Below, one piece after another: positions 1-8,310 of a stretch of DNA of 60,686 nt. Numbering within the stretch: the first letter of the stretch is position 1; each line of letters begins with the position of its first letter. The stretch comes from J051 sp040289295 (GTDB taxonomy: Bacteria > Armatimonadota > Fimbriimonadia > Fimbriimonadales > ATM1), in contig PSLA01000014.1 of assembly GCA_040289295.1 (NCBI GenBank), positions 1 through 60,686 of the forward strand, written 5' to 3'. The notes beneath the pieces are model-generated. The model was not told the origin of the DNA. It ran no database searches and was given only the letters and a program-made list of their open reading frames with translations. Made by a program: the position numbers and the translations under genes.

Positions 1-129
1 CTTCGCGAGCGGATTCAGAAGGTGCGCGGCGAGTTGGACGCGAAGATCCTTGAGTTGCTGACGGCTGAGCAGCGGGTAGCGTGGGATCGCCTGCGCGGCC
101 CCGAGTTCCGCCTTGCAGGCGGGCGGTAA
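1..129 (+). CDS. C-terminal fragment of an LTXXQ-like (Spy/CpxP-type) protein
   Basis: The window opens inside a reading frame that ends with TAA at 127-129; 42 residues are visible. The fragment is highly charged and helical and contains LTAEQRVAWDRL. This matches the LTxxQ motif followed by Trp that ends the helical repeats of Spy/CpxP-like periplasmic proteins. Those proteins sense or buffer envelope stress, and Planctomycetes and Armatimonadota encode many of them. The N-terminus, including any signal peptide, lies outside the window, so localisation cannot be seen. The family call rests on one short motif. Confidence 0.55.
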   Translation, partial: LRERIQKVRGELDAKILELLTAEQRVAWDRLRGPEFRLAGGR

Positions 130-266
130 GCTCGGAGCGAGGGGCAGCTTCGGCACGTTTGCATCGGAAGCTATAGCACCCACCGTGGTTGGCTGGGACT
201 TCACACGCATGGGCAGTGCGCGTTCAGAGTAGCCAAGGCACGTCAAGGCGGTACCATGTGCCGCGC

Positions 267-1490
267 ATGAGTGATCGGTTGCGGCTCGATTGGATTCTGC
301 TCGGCATCTCGCTCGGCGCGCTCCACCCTGTTGCCGTCGCGCAGGGGCAGGTGCCCGACATCCGCCAGCCGCCGTCAAAGGAAGGCGTCCCGTATAAGGT
401 TCTCCCGAGGCCGAGCGGCGCGGACCAAGTCGTGTCGCTGGTACGATTCCCTTCGCCCGTGCTGACCGAGTCTCTGAGGAACAACACCGTCGAGGCCTTG
501 GTTTACCGACCTCGTGGCGCCGCTCGGCCGATGCCGGTGGCCATCCTGCTGCACTTTTTTGGGGCGGTCAACCTGCGGTTTGAGGAGCGGATGGCCGCGG
601 AGCTGAACCGGCGCGGCATCGCGGTGGCGGTGCTGACGCTGCCGTACCATCTGAATCGTGCCCAGTCTGCGGCTCAAAGTGGCCTCGAAGCCCTTCGTCC
701 AGACCCGCTGTTCCTGGCGAGAACCGTTGCGCAAGCTACGCTCGATTGCCGCCGCCTGATTGATTACCTCGAGACTCAGAGCGACATAGATACGGATCGC
801 ATTGCGACCGTCGGCACGAGTCTCGGCGGCATCCTTAGCGCGCTTGTGTACGCAGTGGATGGCCGCGTGACGGCGAACGCTTCGTTGCTTTCCGGGGCAG
901 ACCTTGCACATATCATTTGGACAAGCACCGTTACCACGCAGCTGCGAGGGCAGTTGCAGGGCCGGGGCGTAAGATTGGAGAGCCTGCGCAGGGCGATGGA
1001 ATCTGTCGAGCCGCTGACCTATGCGCGAAGCGACCTCGGCGAGCGGATGCTGGTCGTTCGCGCGTTGTATGACGACGTCGTCCTGCCGGAGAACACGGAC
1101 AAGCTGATCGAGGCGTTCAACGTCGCCCACGTTGTCGCTTTGCCGACCGGGCACTATGGCGGCGCACTGCTCGAGGCGCGCTTGTATCGCCTGGTAGGCG
1201 ACTTCCTTACGGCTGAGTTCCGAGGGCTGTCGTTCTCCGCCCCGGACGTGATTCTTGGCCCAGCGATCCGCGTGGGTCTTCAGTACAACTCGGCGACAGA
1301 GCTGTCTCTCGTTGCCGGTGTCGACTTGTACCGTTTCGGGCGTCGGCCGGACCTGTTTGCATCGGCATTTCTCAGTACCGATGGCGTGCTTCTCTACGTG
1401 GGGCATCCGATCGCGCACGGGTTCTCGGTGGGCATTACTTTCGCGCAGGGGGGGGTCACGTGGGGAATCGCATGGACATTCGTCTTGTAA
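267..1490 (+). CDS. secreted alpha/beta hydrolase with a beta-rich C-terminal extension
   Basis: This 407-residue protein starts with a signal-peptide-like segment (LLGISLGALHPVAVAQ). The hydrolase core contains the nucleophile elbow GTSLGG (Ser185 from this start) and a later TGHYGG that probably supplies the catalytic His, as in prolyl-oligopeptidase or dienelactone-hydrolase-like enzymes. The last ~75 residues alternate hydrophobic and polar residues and end in FVL, like short membrane or sandwich beta strands. I chose ATG 267 rather than an upstream GTG-type start at 189 because it begins the signal peptide and has TACCAT (252-257) ending 9 nt before it, the leaderless pattern common in this window. 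The substrate is unknown. The next gene overlaps its 3' end. Confidence 0.72.
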   Translation: MSDRLRLDWILLGISLGALHPVAVAQGQVPDIRQPPSKEGVPYKVLPRPSGADQVVSLVRFPSPVLTESLRNNTVEALVYRPRGAARPMPVAILLHFFGAVNLRFEERMAAELNRRGIAVAVLTLPYHLNRAQSAAQSGLEALRPDPLFLARTVAQATLDCRRLIDYLETQSDIDTDRIATVGTSLGGILSALVYAVDGRVTANASLLSGADLAHIIWTSTVTTQLRGQLQGRGVRLESLRRAMESVEPLTYARSDLGERMLVVRALYDDVVLPENTDKLIEAFNVAHVVALPTGHYGGALLEARLYRLVGDFLTAEFRGLSFSAPDVILGPAIRVGLQYNSATELSLVAGVDLYRFGRRPDLFASAFLSTDGVLLYVGHPIAHGFSVGITFAQGGVTWGIAWTFVL

Positions 1491-2227
1491 ACGCGATCCG
1501 CGACAACCTCGCAGAGACGTATATGGCGCTCGGCATGGCTGCGCAGGGGGCGATCGTAAGTCGAACCGACGAGCGTTGGATGGTCCTAAGCGGATTGCGC
1601 CATCCCGTTTCGAACTTTGCCGCCCGCTTCGATCTCTCTGAGCAGGGGTTCCGCGAGCTGTGTGCTATCGGAAGGAAGAGCGAGCACTTTCGCGTTTACG
1701 TTTGCGACGGCGATCTGCCGGAGACATTGCATGATGACCTGCTCGCCGAAGGGGCGCGAGTTCTGTACACGCTTACCACGCTCGCGTCGGATGGCGACTG
1801 TGCGACCGACGAGGAGATTTTGCAGCCCGTGCAAGGCCGGGAGGAACTTGATGCGGCATGCGAGTTGATCGTTCGGACGTTTTTCCGCCGTTCAGAGGCA
1901 TGGCTTCGCCGCCACATGAAGACTGCGCTCACTTCGTCCGCTGCGCAGGGGCATGAGTTTTGGGTGACTCGCGACAAGAGGGGCATTGCCGCGGTCGTTA
2001 CGCTCGTGAGCGCCGGCGGCTTGCTGGGCATCTACAACCTGTGCGTGCGCGAAGATGTGCGCAACAGAGGCGTGGGGTCTGCAGTTGTCCGGCAGGTGTT
2101 GGGCGAGGCTGTTCGCCGAACGGTAGGCGTAACCCTGCAGTGCGAGCCGGGCTTGGCTGGTTGGTACCGAAGGCTTGGGTTTGAGGTTGTCGGCCGTACG
2201 ACCGCGTTTTCGTTCCATATCAGGTAA
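1472..2227 (+). CDS. GNAT-family N-acetyltransferase
   Basis: This 251-residue protein carries a C-terminal GNAT domain. The acetyl-CoA pyrophosphate-binding motif A is clear (VRNRGVGSAVVRQVL, matching Q/RxxGxG/A). Downstream are the beta-4/alpha-4 region and an LGFEVVGR segment typical of motif B. The N-terminal ~110 residues have no motif I recognise. The ATG at 1472 follows GGGG at 1462-1465 and lies inside the end of the hydrolase gene, so the two genes are probably translated together. The acceptor substrate cannot be read from the sequence. Confidence 0.8.
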   Translation: MDIRLVNAIRDNLAETYMALGMAAQGAIVSRTDERWMVLSGLRHPVSNFAARFDLSEQGFRELCAIGRKSEHFRVYVCDGDLPETLHDDLLAEGARVLYTLTTLASDGDCATDEEILQPVQGREELDAACELIVRTFFRRSEAWLRRHMKTALTSSAAQGHEFWVTRDKRGIAAVVTLVSAGGLLGIYNLCVREDVRNRGVGSAVVRQVLGEAVRRTVGVTLQCEPGLAGWYRRLGFEVVGRTTAFSFHIR

Positions 2228-2238
2228 GAGTTATGGGA

Positions 2239-2265
2239 TTGACGGTCGCCGAAGTCGGCTATACT
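2239..2265 (+). promoter_or_regulatory. candidate sigma70-type promoter of the pseudopilin gene
   Basis: TTGACG (2239-2244) and TATACT (2260-2265) are separated by 15 nt, slightly short for a housekeeping promoter. The -10 lies about 24 nt before the ATG at 2290. Its position argues against an alternative in-frame start at 2233. Confidence 0.35.
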
Positions 2266-2289
2266 CTGGCAACCGATTCGGGGAACGAG

Positions 2290-3171
2290 ATGAAGACGCG
2301 GACCCAGGAACGGGGCGTTACGCTGATGGAGGTGCTGGTCGTCGCCGGTATCCTCTCGATCTTGTTCGCCATCCTCTTTCCCGTCTATCGCTCGGCGATT
2401 GACGCCGCGAAGGCGGTTCATTGCGCGCTCAACTACCGCCAGGTTGGCGCGGCGATGGCGATGTACCGCACCGACCATGATGGATACTTTCCGCCGGCAA
2501 ATTACCATGGCGTTGTTTCCAGCACCGCCGACGAGGACCGGAGTTGGGTGCAGACCCTGCTACCGTACGTCGGTGACTTCCGGGTGTTTGTGTGCCCTTC
2601 CGACACTGGCCGCGCTGCGGTAGGTGCCGTGTCAACGGACGGCACGCGCGATAATCCGTGGGACGCCTACTACTATGAGTCACTCCACTCGAACGTAGGC
2701 TACAACTTCATTTACCTCAGCCCAATCTTCCAGCTCCAATCAGGACGCTGGCAGCCGATGCCAAAGAGCGAGTCACACATTGTGTATCCGTCTGCGACGA
2801 TTTTATGCATTGATTCGCTGTGGGATCGTACGCGAAGCGGCGTGCCCATTGGCGGTGGGAGTTGGGTGGTAGTGCCTCCTTGCCGATACGCAGGTAGCGG
2901 CGAAAACATTGTCGACACGTTCAACTTTCCGCTTGGTGTTCGTTACTACTTCGGCTTTGAGCCCGAGGGCTGGCAACCGGAAAGCAGCGACTCGTGGCTC
3001 GTCTACGGCGGCGCCTGGCCTTGGCATCGCGATCGGTTCCAGGTGCTCATGATTGACGGCAGCGTCAAGCGGTTGCCGCTCTCCGCCCTGCTGAGCGGCT
3101 GCGATTTCCTTCCAGGCTGGGATGGACGGATCCGCGAGCGAGAGGAGTACCTTTGGGACACGGACTTATGA
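2290..3171 (+). CDS. prepilin-type N-terminal methylation domain protein (type II pseudopilin-like)
   Basis: The 293-residue product starts with a short charged leader, then GVTLMEVLVVAGILSIL. This is the class III prepilin signal: cleavage after Gly, Glu at mature position +5, then a hydrophobic helix. A prepilin peptidase (PilD) would cut and methylate it and a pilus or type II secretion-like machine would assemble it. After the helix come ALNYRQVGAAMAMYRTDHDGYFPP and a MIDGSVK segment near the end, which recall the Planctomycetes/Armatimonadota pseudopilins with an H-X9-DG C-terminal motif. No secretion machinery lies nearby; a similar protein is at 57281-57862. It overlaps the next gene by ATGA. 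Confidence 0.85.
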   Translation: MKTRTQERGVTLMEVLVVAGILSILFAILFPVYRSAIDAAKAVHCALNYRQVGAAMAMYRTDHDGYFPPANYHGVVSSTADEDRSWVQTLLPYVGDFRVFVCPSDTGRAAVGAVSTDGTRDNPWDAYYYESLHSNVGYNFIYLSPIFQLQSGRWQPMPKSESHIVYPSATILCIDSLWDRTRSGVPIGGGSWVVVPPCRYAGSGENIVDTFNFPLGVRYYFGFEPEGWQPESSDSWLVYGGAWPWHRDRFQVLMIDGSVKRLPLSALLSGCDFLPGWDGRIREREEYLWDTDL

Positions 3172-3383
3172 GATTTCCTTCCGTCCGGCGTCTTAAGACT
3201 CTGTACATCGTGATGGTTGGTGTGCTGTCGCTTCTTATATACGCGGTCGCGTACTGGGCGACGAGGAGTCCAGGCCAGCCTTCACGGGTGGAAAGCAGCG
3301 GACGCTCGGCGGTAGGTGAACGTGCGATTCCGCCCTCGCCTCCGGTGTACGACACGGTTTCGGCGCTCAAGCAGGATCGCTAA
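3168..3383 (+). CDS. small single-pass membrane protein
   Basis: This 71-residue protein has a basic N-terminus and one hydrophobic segment (YIVMVGVLSLLIYAVAYW), followed by a Ser/Pro-rich polar tail. The ATG overlaps the TGA of the pseudopilin gene (ATGA at 3168-3171), so translation is coupled and the protein may serve the same secretion or pilus function. That link is an inference. Its TAA overlaps the stop codon of the convergent phosphomannomutase gene. I recognise no family. Confidence 0.6.
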   Translation: MRFPSVRRLKTLYIVMVGVLSLLIYAVAYWATRSPGQPSRVESSGRSAVGERAIPPSPPVYDTVSALKQDR

Positions 3384-4723
3384 TCGCGTAAGACCGCGAG
3401 GATTTCATCGACCTTCTGGCGCACCAGATCAGGGTCGCCGCGCGATTCCACGTTTAGGCGGACCACAGGCTCTGTGTTGCTCGGGCGCAAGTTGAAGCGC
3501 CAGGTGTCGAACGAGAGGGAAAGCCCGTCGGTCCAGTCCTCCTCGCCACCGGGGAAGTGCTCGCGGACGCGGTTGATGGCTGCGTGGGGGTCGTTCACTC
3601 GGCTGTTGATCTCGCCGCTGCACGGGTACTTGCGCATCATCTCCGAAACGAGTTCGCCGAGCGAGCGGCCCGACTCAGAGACCAGGCGGGCGACCTGCAG
3701 GAAGGGGATCATGCCGCTGTCGCAGAACCAGTGCGCCTTGAAGTAGTGGTGCGCGCTCATCTCTCCACCGTACACGGCGTCCTCTTGGCGCATCCTTTCC
3801 TTGATGAACGCATGTCCCGTCTTGCATTGGATTGGAATGCCTCCGTATGCCCTCACGATTTCAACGGTGTTCCACACGAGGCGTGGGTCGTGGATGATTT
3901 TTGCACCGGAGTGGTGCTTCAGCGTGTCCTTCGCCAGCAGGCCGACGATGTAGTACCCTTCGATAAAGTTCCCATGCTCGTCGAAGAAGAAGCAACGGTC
4001 GTAGTCACCATCCCAGGCGACACCAAAGTCGTAACCACCCTGTCGCATCGCCTCCTCCATCGGCTTGCGACTTTCTGGCAGGATAGGGTTCGGAACGCCG
4101 TTTGGGAACGTTCCGTCGGGCTCCCACCACATTCTCTCCACTTGGAGCGGGACTCTGGGCAGCAGGTGGTCGAGGGCAGGCCCGGCGGCGCCGTTACCGG
4201 AATTCAGCAGAACGCGAAGATCGGCGAGGGGCCACGGGTCAACCACGCTTAACAGGTGGTCGGTGAACTCGTGATAGATGTCCTCTGTGATGGTTTTGCC
4301 GTGGCCGCTCCGAGTGAACCGGCGCTCGCGCGTGAGGCGCTCGATCTCGTCGAGGCCGGTGTCTCCGCTGATCGGTTTGCTCTCTTCGCGCACCAACTTC
4401 ATCCCGTTGTACTCCGGCGGGTTGTGGCTTGCGGTGATCATCACTCCGGCGCCGTGTTCCTGGCTCGCCGTGGCGAAGTAGACCATCTCTGTGCCGCAGA
4501 GGCCGATGTCCACGGCGTCTACGCCGGAGTCCACCAAGCCTCGCACGACAGCGTCCGCCAGCGCTCGGCTCGACAGGCGGATGTCGTGCCCGACCACGCA
4601 AGAGCTGCAGCCGGTGAAGACCGCAAGGGCACGGGCGGTGGCGTAGGCAACCTCTTCGTTCACCTCGGCGGGAACCTTGCCCCGAATGTCGTACGCCTTG
4701 AAGCAGGGGAGACGTTCAGCCAT
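3380..4723 (-). CDS. manB: phosphomannomutase/phosphoglucomutase
   Basis: This 447-residue enzyme of the alpha-D-phosphohexomutase superfamily interconverts mannose-6-P and mannose-1-P, the latter feeding GDP-mannose for polysaccharides. All four hallmark sites are present: the phosphoserine loop TASHNPPEYNG (Ser99), the Mg-binding loop DGDYDRCFFF, the sugar-recognition loop GGEMSAHH, and the phosphate-binding loop RPSNTEPVVRL. The N-terminus CFKAYDIRG and the length resemble ManB/CpsG. Glucose and mannose specificity cannot be separated by eye. It may supply the exopolysaccharide locus at 49-55 kb. It is divergent from the HNH/panC leader. Confidence 0.9.
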   Translation of the reverse strand: MAERLPCFKAYDIRGKVPAEVNEEVAYATARALAVFTGCSSCVVGHDIRLSSRALADAVVRGLVDSGVDAVDIGLCGTEMVYFATASQEHGAGVMITASHNPPEYNGMKLVREESKPISGDTGLDEIERLTRERRFTRSGHGKTITEDIYHEFTDHLLSVVDPWPLADLRVLLNSGNGAAGPALDHLLPRVPLQVERMWWEPDGTFPNGVPNPILPESRKPMEEAMRQGGYDFGVAWDGDYDRCFFFDEHGNFIEGYYIVGLLAKDTLKHHSGAKIIHDPRLVWNTVEIVRAYGGIPIQCKTGHAFIKERMRQEDAVYGGEMSAHHYFKAHWFCDSGMIPFLQVARLVSESGRSLGELVSEMMRKYPCSGEINSRVNDPHAAINRVREHFPGGEEDWTDGLSLSFDTWRFNLRPSNTEPVVRLNVESRGDPDLVRQKVDEILAVLRD

Positions 4724-4768
4724 GAGTGCCTACAGATACCCCAAACTGGTCCCCGCACGTGGTATAAT

Positions 4769-4911
4769 CTGAGCCGTGAAACGCTTTGGATCGCGCCTTC
4801 CGGTGCGCTGGAGCACCGGAAGTTGGTTTGGAATGGCGTCTGGGGCTCAGTCGAGACGGTCGGTGAGGCCGTTTGCCTGTGCGCCCGACGCCCTTGTGCG
4901 TCGGGCGTTTT
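4769..4911 (+). ncRNA. candidate structured leader or small RNA upstream of the HNH gene
   Basis: No protein fits this 155-nt interval. TATAAT occurs at 4763-4768. Downstream lies a perfect 10-bp hairpin, CTTCCGGTGC (4797-4806) with GCACCGGAAG (4813-4822), inside a possible 7-bp helix CTGAGCC (4769-4775) with GGCTCAG (4844-4850). A terminator-like hairpin follows at 4882-4911. AAACGC (4780-4785) could alternatively pair with GCGTTT (4905-4910), which would disrupt the terminator. This looks like a cis-acting attenuator or riboswitch, or a short sRNA. I cannot match it to a known RNA family. If transcription starts about 7 nt after TATAAT, the outer 7-bp helix would be mostly lost. Confidence 0.4.
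4882..4911 (+). terminator. intrinsic terminator-like hairpin just before the HNH gene
   Basis: CGCCCGACGC (4882-4891) pairs perfectly with GCGTCGGGCG (4898-4907) around a 6-nt loop and is followed by TTTT (4908-4911). The structure sits 11 nt before the HNH start codon. That placement suggests attenuation or the 3' end of a short RNA, not a normal gene end. Confidence 0.7.
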
Positions 4912-4922
4912 CGTAAGTAGAA

Positions 4923-5453
4923 ATGTCGGATCGCGTTCTGCTATTGAACAACAACTACGAGCCGCTGAACGTGTGCTCGATGGTTCGTGCCGTCTCGCTC
5001 ATGGCGAAAGGCAAAGTGGAGGTCCTGCACAGAAACGGGCACACGGTTCGAACCGCGACGACGGAGTTTAGCGCTCCCAGCGTCATCCGTCTCCGATACT
5101 TCGTGCGGCGGCCCATGCCGCAACTGCGCTTATGCCGACAGTCGGTTCTCGCTCGCGACGACTACACCTGCCAGTACTGCGGTCTCCAGTCGAAAGAGCT
5201 GACGATTGACCATGTCGTGCCGCGGACGCTTGGTGGAAAACACACCTGGGACAACGTCGTCGCGTGCTGCAGGCGGTGCAACCTCAAGAAGGGGGACAAA
5301 CTGCCTCAGCGCGCGGGTATGAAGCTGGTGCGCAAGCCCCGAAGGCCCCGCTACGTGCCGTACATCTCCCTGCAGCACTACCTGCGTGGCCAGAAGAACG
5401 AGGACTGGATGCAGTACCTTCCGGTGTTCTCTGACCTGCTGCCGGCGGAGTAG
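4923..5453 (+). CDS. HNH endonuclease family protein
   Basis: This 176-residue protein belongs to the common stand-alone bacterial HNH family. The N-terminal half begins with VLLLNNNYEPLNVCS, typical of the group. The nuclease core has a zinc-binding CQYCG, the His-containing DHVVPRTLGGKHTWDN, and a second CRRCN. These supply the metal ligands and the general base. The biological substrate of this family is unclear; it is usually chromosomal and not linked to introns. No good ribosome binding site precedes ATG 4923, and a terminator hairpin sits just upstream, so expression may depend on read-through of the leader. panC follows 26 nt later. Confidence 0.85.
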   Translation: MSDRVLLLNNNYEPLNVCSMVRAVSLMAKGKVEVLHRNGHTVRTATTEFSAPSVIRLRYFVRRPMPQLRLCRQSVLARDDYTCQYCGLQSKELTIDHVVPRTLGGKHTWDNVVACCRRCNLKKGDKLPQRAGMKLVRKPRRPRYVPYISLQHYLRGQKNEDWMQYLPVFSDLLPAE

Positions 5454-5479
5454 CGCTTAGCTCGACAACGAGTTCGCTC

Positions 5480-6325
5480 ATGGTCATAGCGCGCACCATC
5501 GCCGATGCACGAGAAGCCGTTGCCCATGCCAACCGTGTCTTGCTTGTTCCGACGATGGGCGCATTCCACGAGGGACATTTGAGCTTGATCCGAACCGCGG
5601 TCGCTGATCGCAGTGCAGACGGTGGCGTGGTTGCAGTTTCTCTTTTCGTAAACCCGGCGCAGTTCAACGACCCACGCGACCTCGAGACGTATCCGAGAAA
5701 CGAAGAGCGGGACCTGCGCCTCGCCGAAGAGTGCGGAGCGGATGTGCTATTCGCGCCGCCGGTGTCCGAGGTGTATCCGCGAGGTGCGGCGCGCACGAGG
5801 GTCGTGCCCGCACACATCGCGTCCCGCTGGGAAGGCGAGCGCAGGCCGGGCCACTTCGTCGGCGTGGCTACCGTCGTCGCCAAGCTGTTTCACGTTTTCC
5901 TACCGGGCGTCGCCTACTTCGGCGAGAAAGACTGGCAGCAATGCAGGGTCATCGCTGAGATGGTGGAGGATCTGGACTTTCCGGTTTGGCTCCGCTTCTG
6001 CCCGACGGTTCGCGAGTCGGATGGATTGGCAATGTCTTCCAGGAACGCCCGCCTCTCGGAAGTTGCCCGCTCAAAGGCGCCTGCCCTCTATCGCTCACTC
6101 GTCGGCGTGGCAAAGGCCGTCGTATCAGGCGAAGAGATGCCGCGCGCTTGCCAAAGTGCAATCGAGGCGTTGTTGCGCCAAGGGTTCGGAGGCGTGGATT
6201 ATTTTGCCGTCGTTGACGAGATGACGCTCGAACCCGCGGAGGCGATCGGGCCGGGGCTGCGCGTCATCGGCGCGGCAACCCTTGAGGGCGTGCGGCTGAT
6301 TGACAACGTTCCGGTGGAGGTTTAG
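5480..6325 (+). CDS. panC: pantothenate synthetase
   Basis: This 281-residue enzyme condenses pantoate with beta-alanine using ATP, the last step of vitamin B5 synthesis. The signature motifs are present: VPTMGAFHEGHLSLI (first adenylate-binding HIGH-like motif), SLFVNPAQFN (pantoate site), FGEKDWQQ, and MSSRNARLS (KMSKS-like). Length and motif order match the family. It is the second gene after the HNH gene and would share its leader. panB and panD are not in the window. Confidence 0.95.
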   Translation: MVIARTIADAREAVAHANRVLLVPTMGAFHEGHLSLIRTAVADRSADGGVVAVSLFVNPAQFNDPRDLETYPRNEERDLRLAEECGADVLFAPPVSEVYPRGAARTRVVPAHIASRWEGERRPGHFVGVATVVAKLFHVFLPGVAYFGEKDWQQCRVIAEMVEDLDFPVWLRFCPTVRESDGLAMSSRNARLSEVARSKAPALYRSLVGVAKAVVSGEEMPRACQSAIEALLRQGFGGVDYFAVVDEMTLEPAEAIGPGLRVIGAATLEGVRLIDNVPVEV

Positions 6326-6352
6326 GCCTGGCGCGCGCCCGCCGGAACGCAG

Positions 6353-6458
6353 AGGGAGCGTGAGCGTCCTCGGGAACACAGAACCTGCTCGTGAAGGGGC
6401 TCGCGGGACGCTCGCCCTGGCTGGGCTGGGCGTGGCTCGCGGGACGCTCGCCCTCCCT
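6353..6458 (+). repeat. interspersed palindromic repeat, copy A (full element plus extra right arm)
   Basis: The full element covers 6353-6420. Its left arm begins AGGGAGCGTGAGCGTC and its right arm ends GGGACGCTCGCCCT, so the arms are imperfect inverted repeats. A second right arm, GGCTCGCGGGACGCTCG, follows from 6434 to about 6458. It fills the gap between the convergent panC and aspS genes. Related copies lie at 25509-25630, 29782-29848 and 42216-42392. Confidence 0.75.
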
Positions 6459-6472
6459 GGGCTGCGCTCGCC

Positions 6473-8260
6473 CTACTCCGGCTTAGGCTCCGCCAGTCGC
6501 AGGCCCATTTCGCGCCACTGCTCCTCAGTGATCGTGTTGGGCGTGTCCATCATTGGGTCATATCCTCCACCGATCTTTGGAAACGCCATCACCTCGCGAA
6601 TGTTCTCCTCGCCGAGCAAGAGCATCACCAGGCGGTCAATGCCGGGTGCGATGCCGCCGTGCGGTGGCGCGCCGTAGGAGAATGCATCGAGCATATGGCC
6701 GAAGCGACTCTTTTGGGTCTCTTCGTCAACTCCGAGCAAAGAGAACACGCGCGATTGCACGTCTGCTCGGTGGATTCGGATGCTCCCGCTGGCCCACTCT
6801 ACGCCGTTGCACACAATGTCGTAGCAGTCCGCGCGAACGCGGCCTGGGTCCTTTTCCAACCACTCGATGTCCTCTGGCTTCGGGCCTGTGAAGGGGTGGT
6901 GTGACGCCTCCCAGCGTCCTTCCTCATCATTCCACAACACTAACGGAAAGTCTAAGACCCAACAGAACAATAAGCGCCTTCGGTCACGCAAGCCCAAGAG
7001 GTCGCCAATCCGATTCCTCAATCGGGCGAGCGCTTCGTTTGCCACCGTCTCGCGGTCTGCTATCAGAAGTGCAAGGTCGCCCTCTTTCGCGCCGGCGCGG
7101 TTCAAAACCTCACGTGCTGCACCCTCGCCCACGTGCTTCGCAACTCCGCCTGCCTTCCCGTCCCGCAGAGGCAACTGAGCGAGTCCTTTTGCGCCGAACG
7201 ATTGTGCCAACGTTTCCAATTCGGCGACCTCCTTGCGAGAGAGGGACGCGCCGCCCGGAAGCACCAAACCGCGCACCACGCCACCTGCATCCACAACTGA
7301 GCGAAAAACTCGAAACTCCGTGTCAGCTGCGATATCTGTCACCGTGAATAACTCAATTCCGAAGCGCATGTCGGGCTTGTCCGTTCCGAAGCGGCTCAAC
7401 GCCTCGTCGTACGTCAGCCTTGGGAATTGTTCGACCGGCGCCAAGTCGAGGTTGAACTCCTCAATTACGCGGTTGCACACTTCGCGCGTCAATCCCTCGG
7501 CAATCTGCAGTACGTCCTCTTGGTGGACGAACGACATCTCCAAGTCCAGTTGCGTGAACTCGGGTTGCCGATCGGATCGCTGCGCCTCGTCGCGAAAGCA
7601 CTTCGCGATCTGATAGTAACGCTCCAATCCGCCCACCATCAGCAGCTGTTTGTACTGTTGGGGGCTTTGGGGCAAGGCGTAGAACTTACCGGGCTCCAAG
7701 CGATAGGGCACGAGGTAGTCGCGCGCGCCTTCCGGAGTGCTGCGAGTGAAGATCGGGGTCTCCACCTCAACGAAGCCTCGTTCGTCCAGGTACCGCCGAA
7801 TCTCCCGCACCACCGCCGCACGGAGCGCTAGCTTTCGGTACATAGTGGGCCGGCGCAAGTCGAGGTACCGATAACGAATTCGCAAGTCCTCCGAGACCTT
7901 GGACATCTGCTCTTCATCTGAGATGGGAAAAGGCAGCACTCCGCAAGGGCTGAGAACCTCGTACTCTCTTACTACCACCTCAACTTCGCCCGTCGCCATC
8001 TTCGGGTTCACCGTCTCCGCCGAGCGACCTCTGACCTCCCCGACGACCGAAAGGACGAACTCGCCGCGCAGCGTGTGCAGGTCAGGAAAGCGCTCGACGT
8101 CGAACACGAGTTGGCACAAGCCGGACCGATCTCGCAGATCGACGAAGAACAGCCCTCCGAGGTCTCGAATGCGGTGCACCCATCCGTTCAAAACAACCTC
8201 GACGCCGATATGCTCGGGCCGAGGCTCGCCGCAGTAGTGGGTTCGCTTGCGAAACGGCAT
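6473..8260 (-). CDS. aspS: aspartyl-tRNA synthetase
   Basis: This 595-residue class II synthetase charges tRNA-Asp. It has the N-terminal OB fold (VVLNGWVHRIRDLGG), motif 1/2 segments (RYRYLDLRR and QIAKCFRDE), the bacterial GAD insertion, and motif 3 (GIDRLVMLLLG). Length matches bacterial AspRS. I chose the ATG at 8260 over the start at 8290 because TACACT lies 12 nt before it and homologues begin close to the RTHYCGE segment. Whether it also charges tRNA-Asn depends on GatCAB, which is not in this window. It is divergent from the beta-helix gene. Confidence 0.95.
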   Translation of the reverse strand: MPFRKRTHYCGEPRPEHIGVEVVLNGWVHRIRDLGGLFFVDLRDRSGLCQLVFDVERFPDLHTLRGEFVLSVVGEVRGRSAETVNPKMATGEVEVVVREYEVLSPCGVLPFPISDEEQMSKVSEDLRIRYRYLDLRRPTMYRKLALRAAVVREIRRYLDERGFVEVETPIFTRSTPEGARDYLVPYRLEPGKFYALPQSPQQYKQLLMVGGLERYYQIAKCFRDEAQRSDRQPEFTQLDLEMSFVHQEDVLQIAEGLTREVCNRVIEEFNLDLAPVEQFPRLTYDEALSRFGTDKPDMRFGIELFTVTDIAADTEFRVFRSVVDAGGVVRGLVLPGGASLSRKEVAELETLAQSFGAKGLAQLPLRDGKAGGVAKHVGEGAAREVLNRAGAKEGDLALLIADRETVANEALARLRNRIGDLLGLRDRRRLLFCWVLDFPLVLWNDEEGRWEASHHPFTGPKPEDIEWLEKDPGRVRADCYDIVCNGVEWASGSIRIHRADVQSRVFSLLGVDEETQKSRFGHMLDAFSYGAPPHGGIAPGIDRLVMLLLGEENIREVMAFPKIGGGYDPMMDTPNTITEEQWREMGLRLAEPKPE

Positions 8261-8310
8261 TGGAGGCGTCGGAGTGTACCTGAACACCATTTCGGGTAGG
8301 TTTCGGGCGG

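Noticed and set aside
4923..5453. HNH protein as a homing endonuclease or mobile element
   Set aside because: It belongs to the stand-alone chromosomal HNH family and lacks intron, intein or repeat borders.
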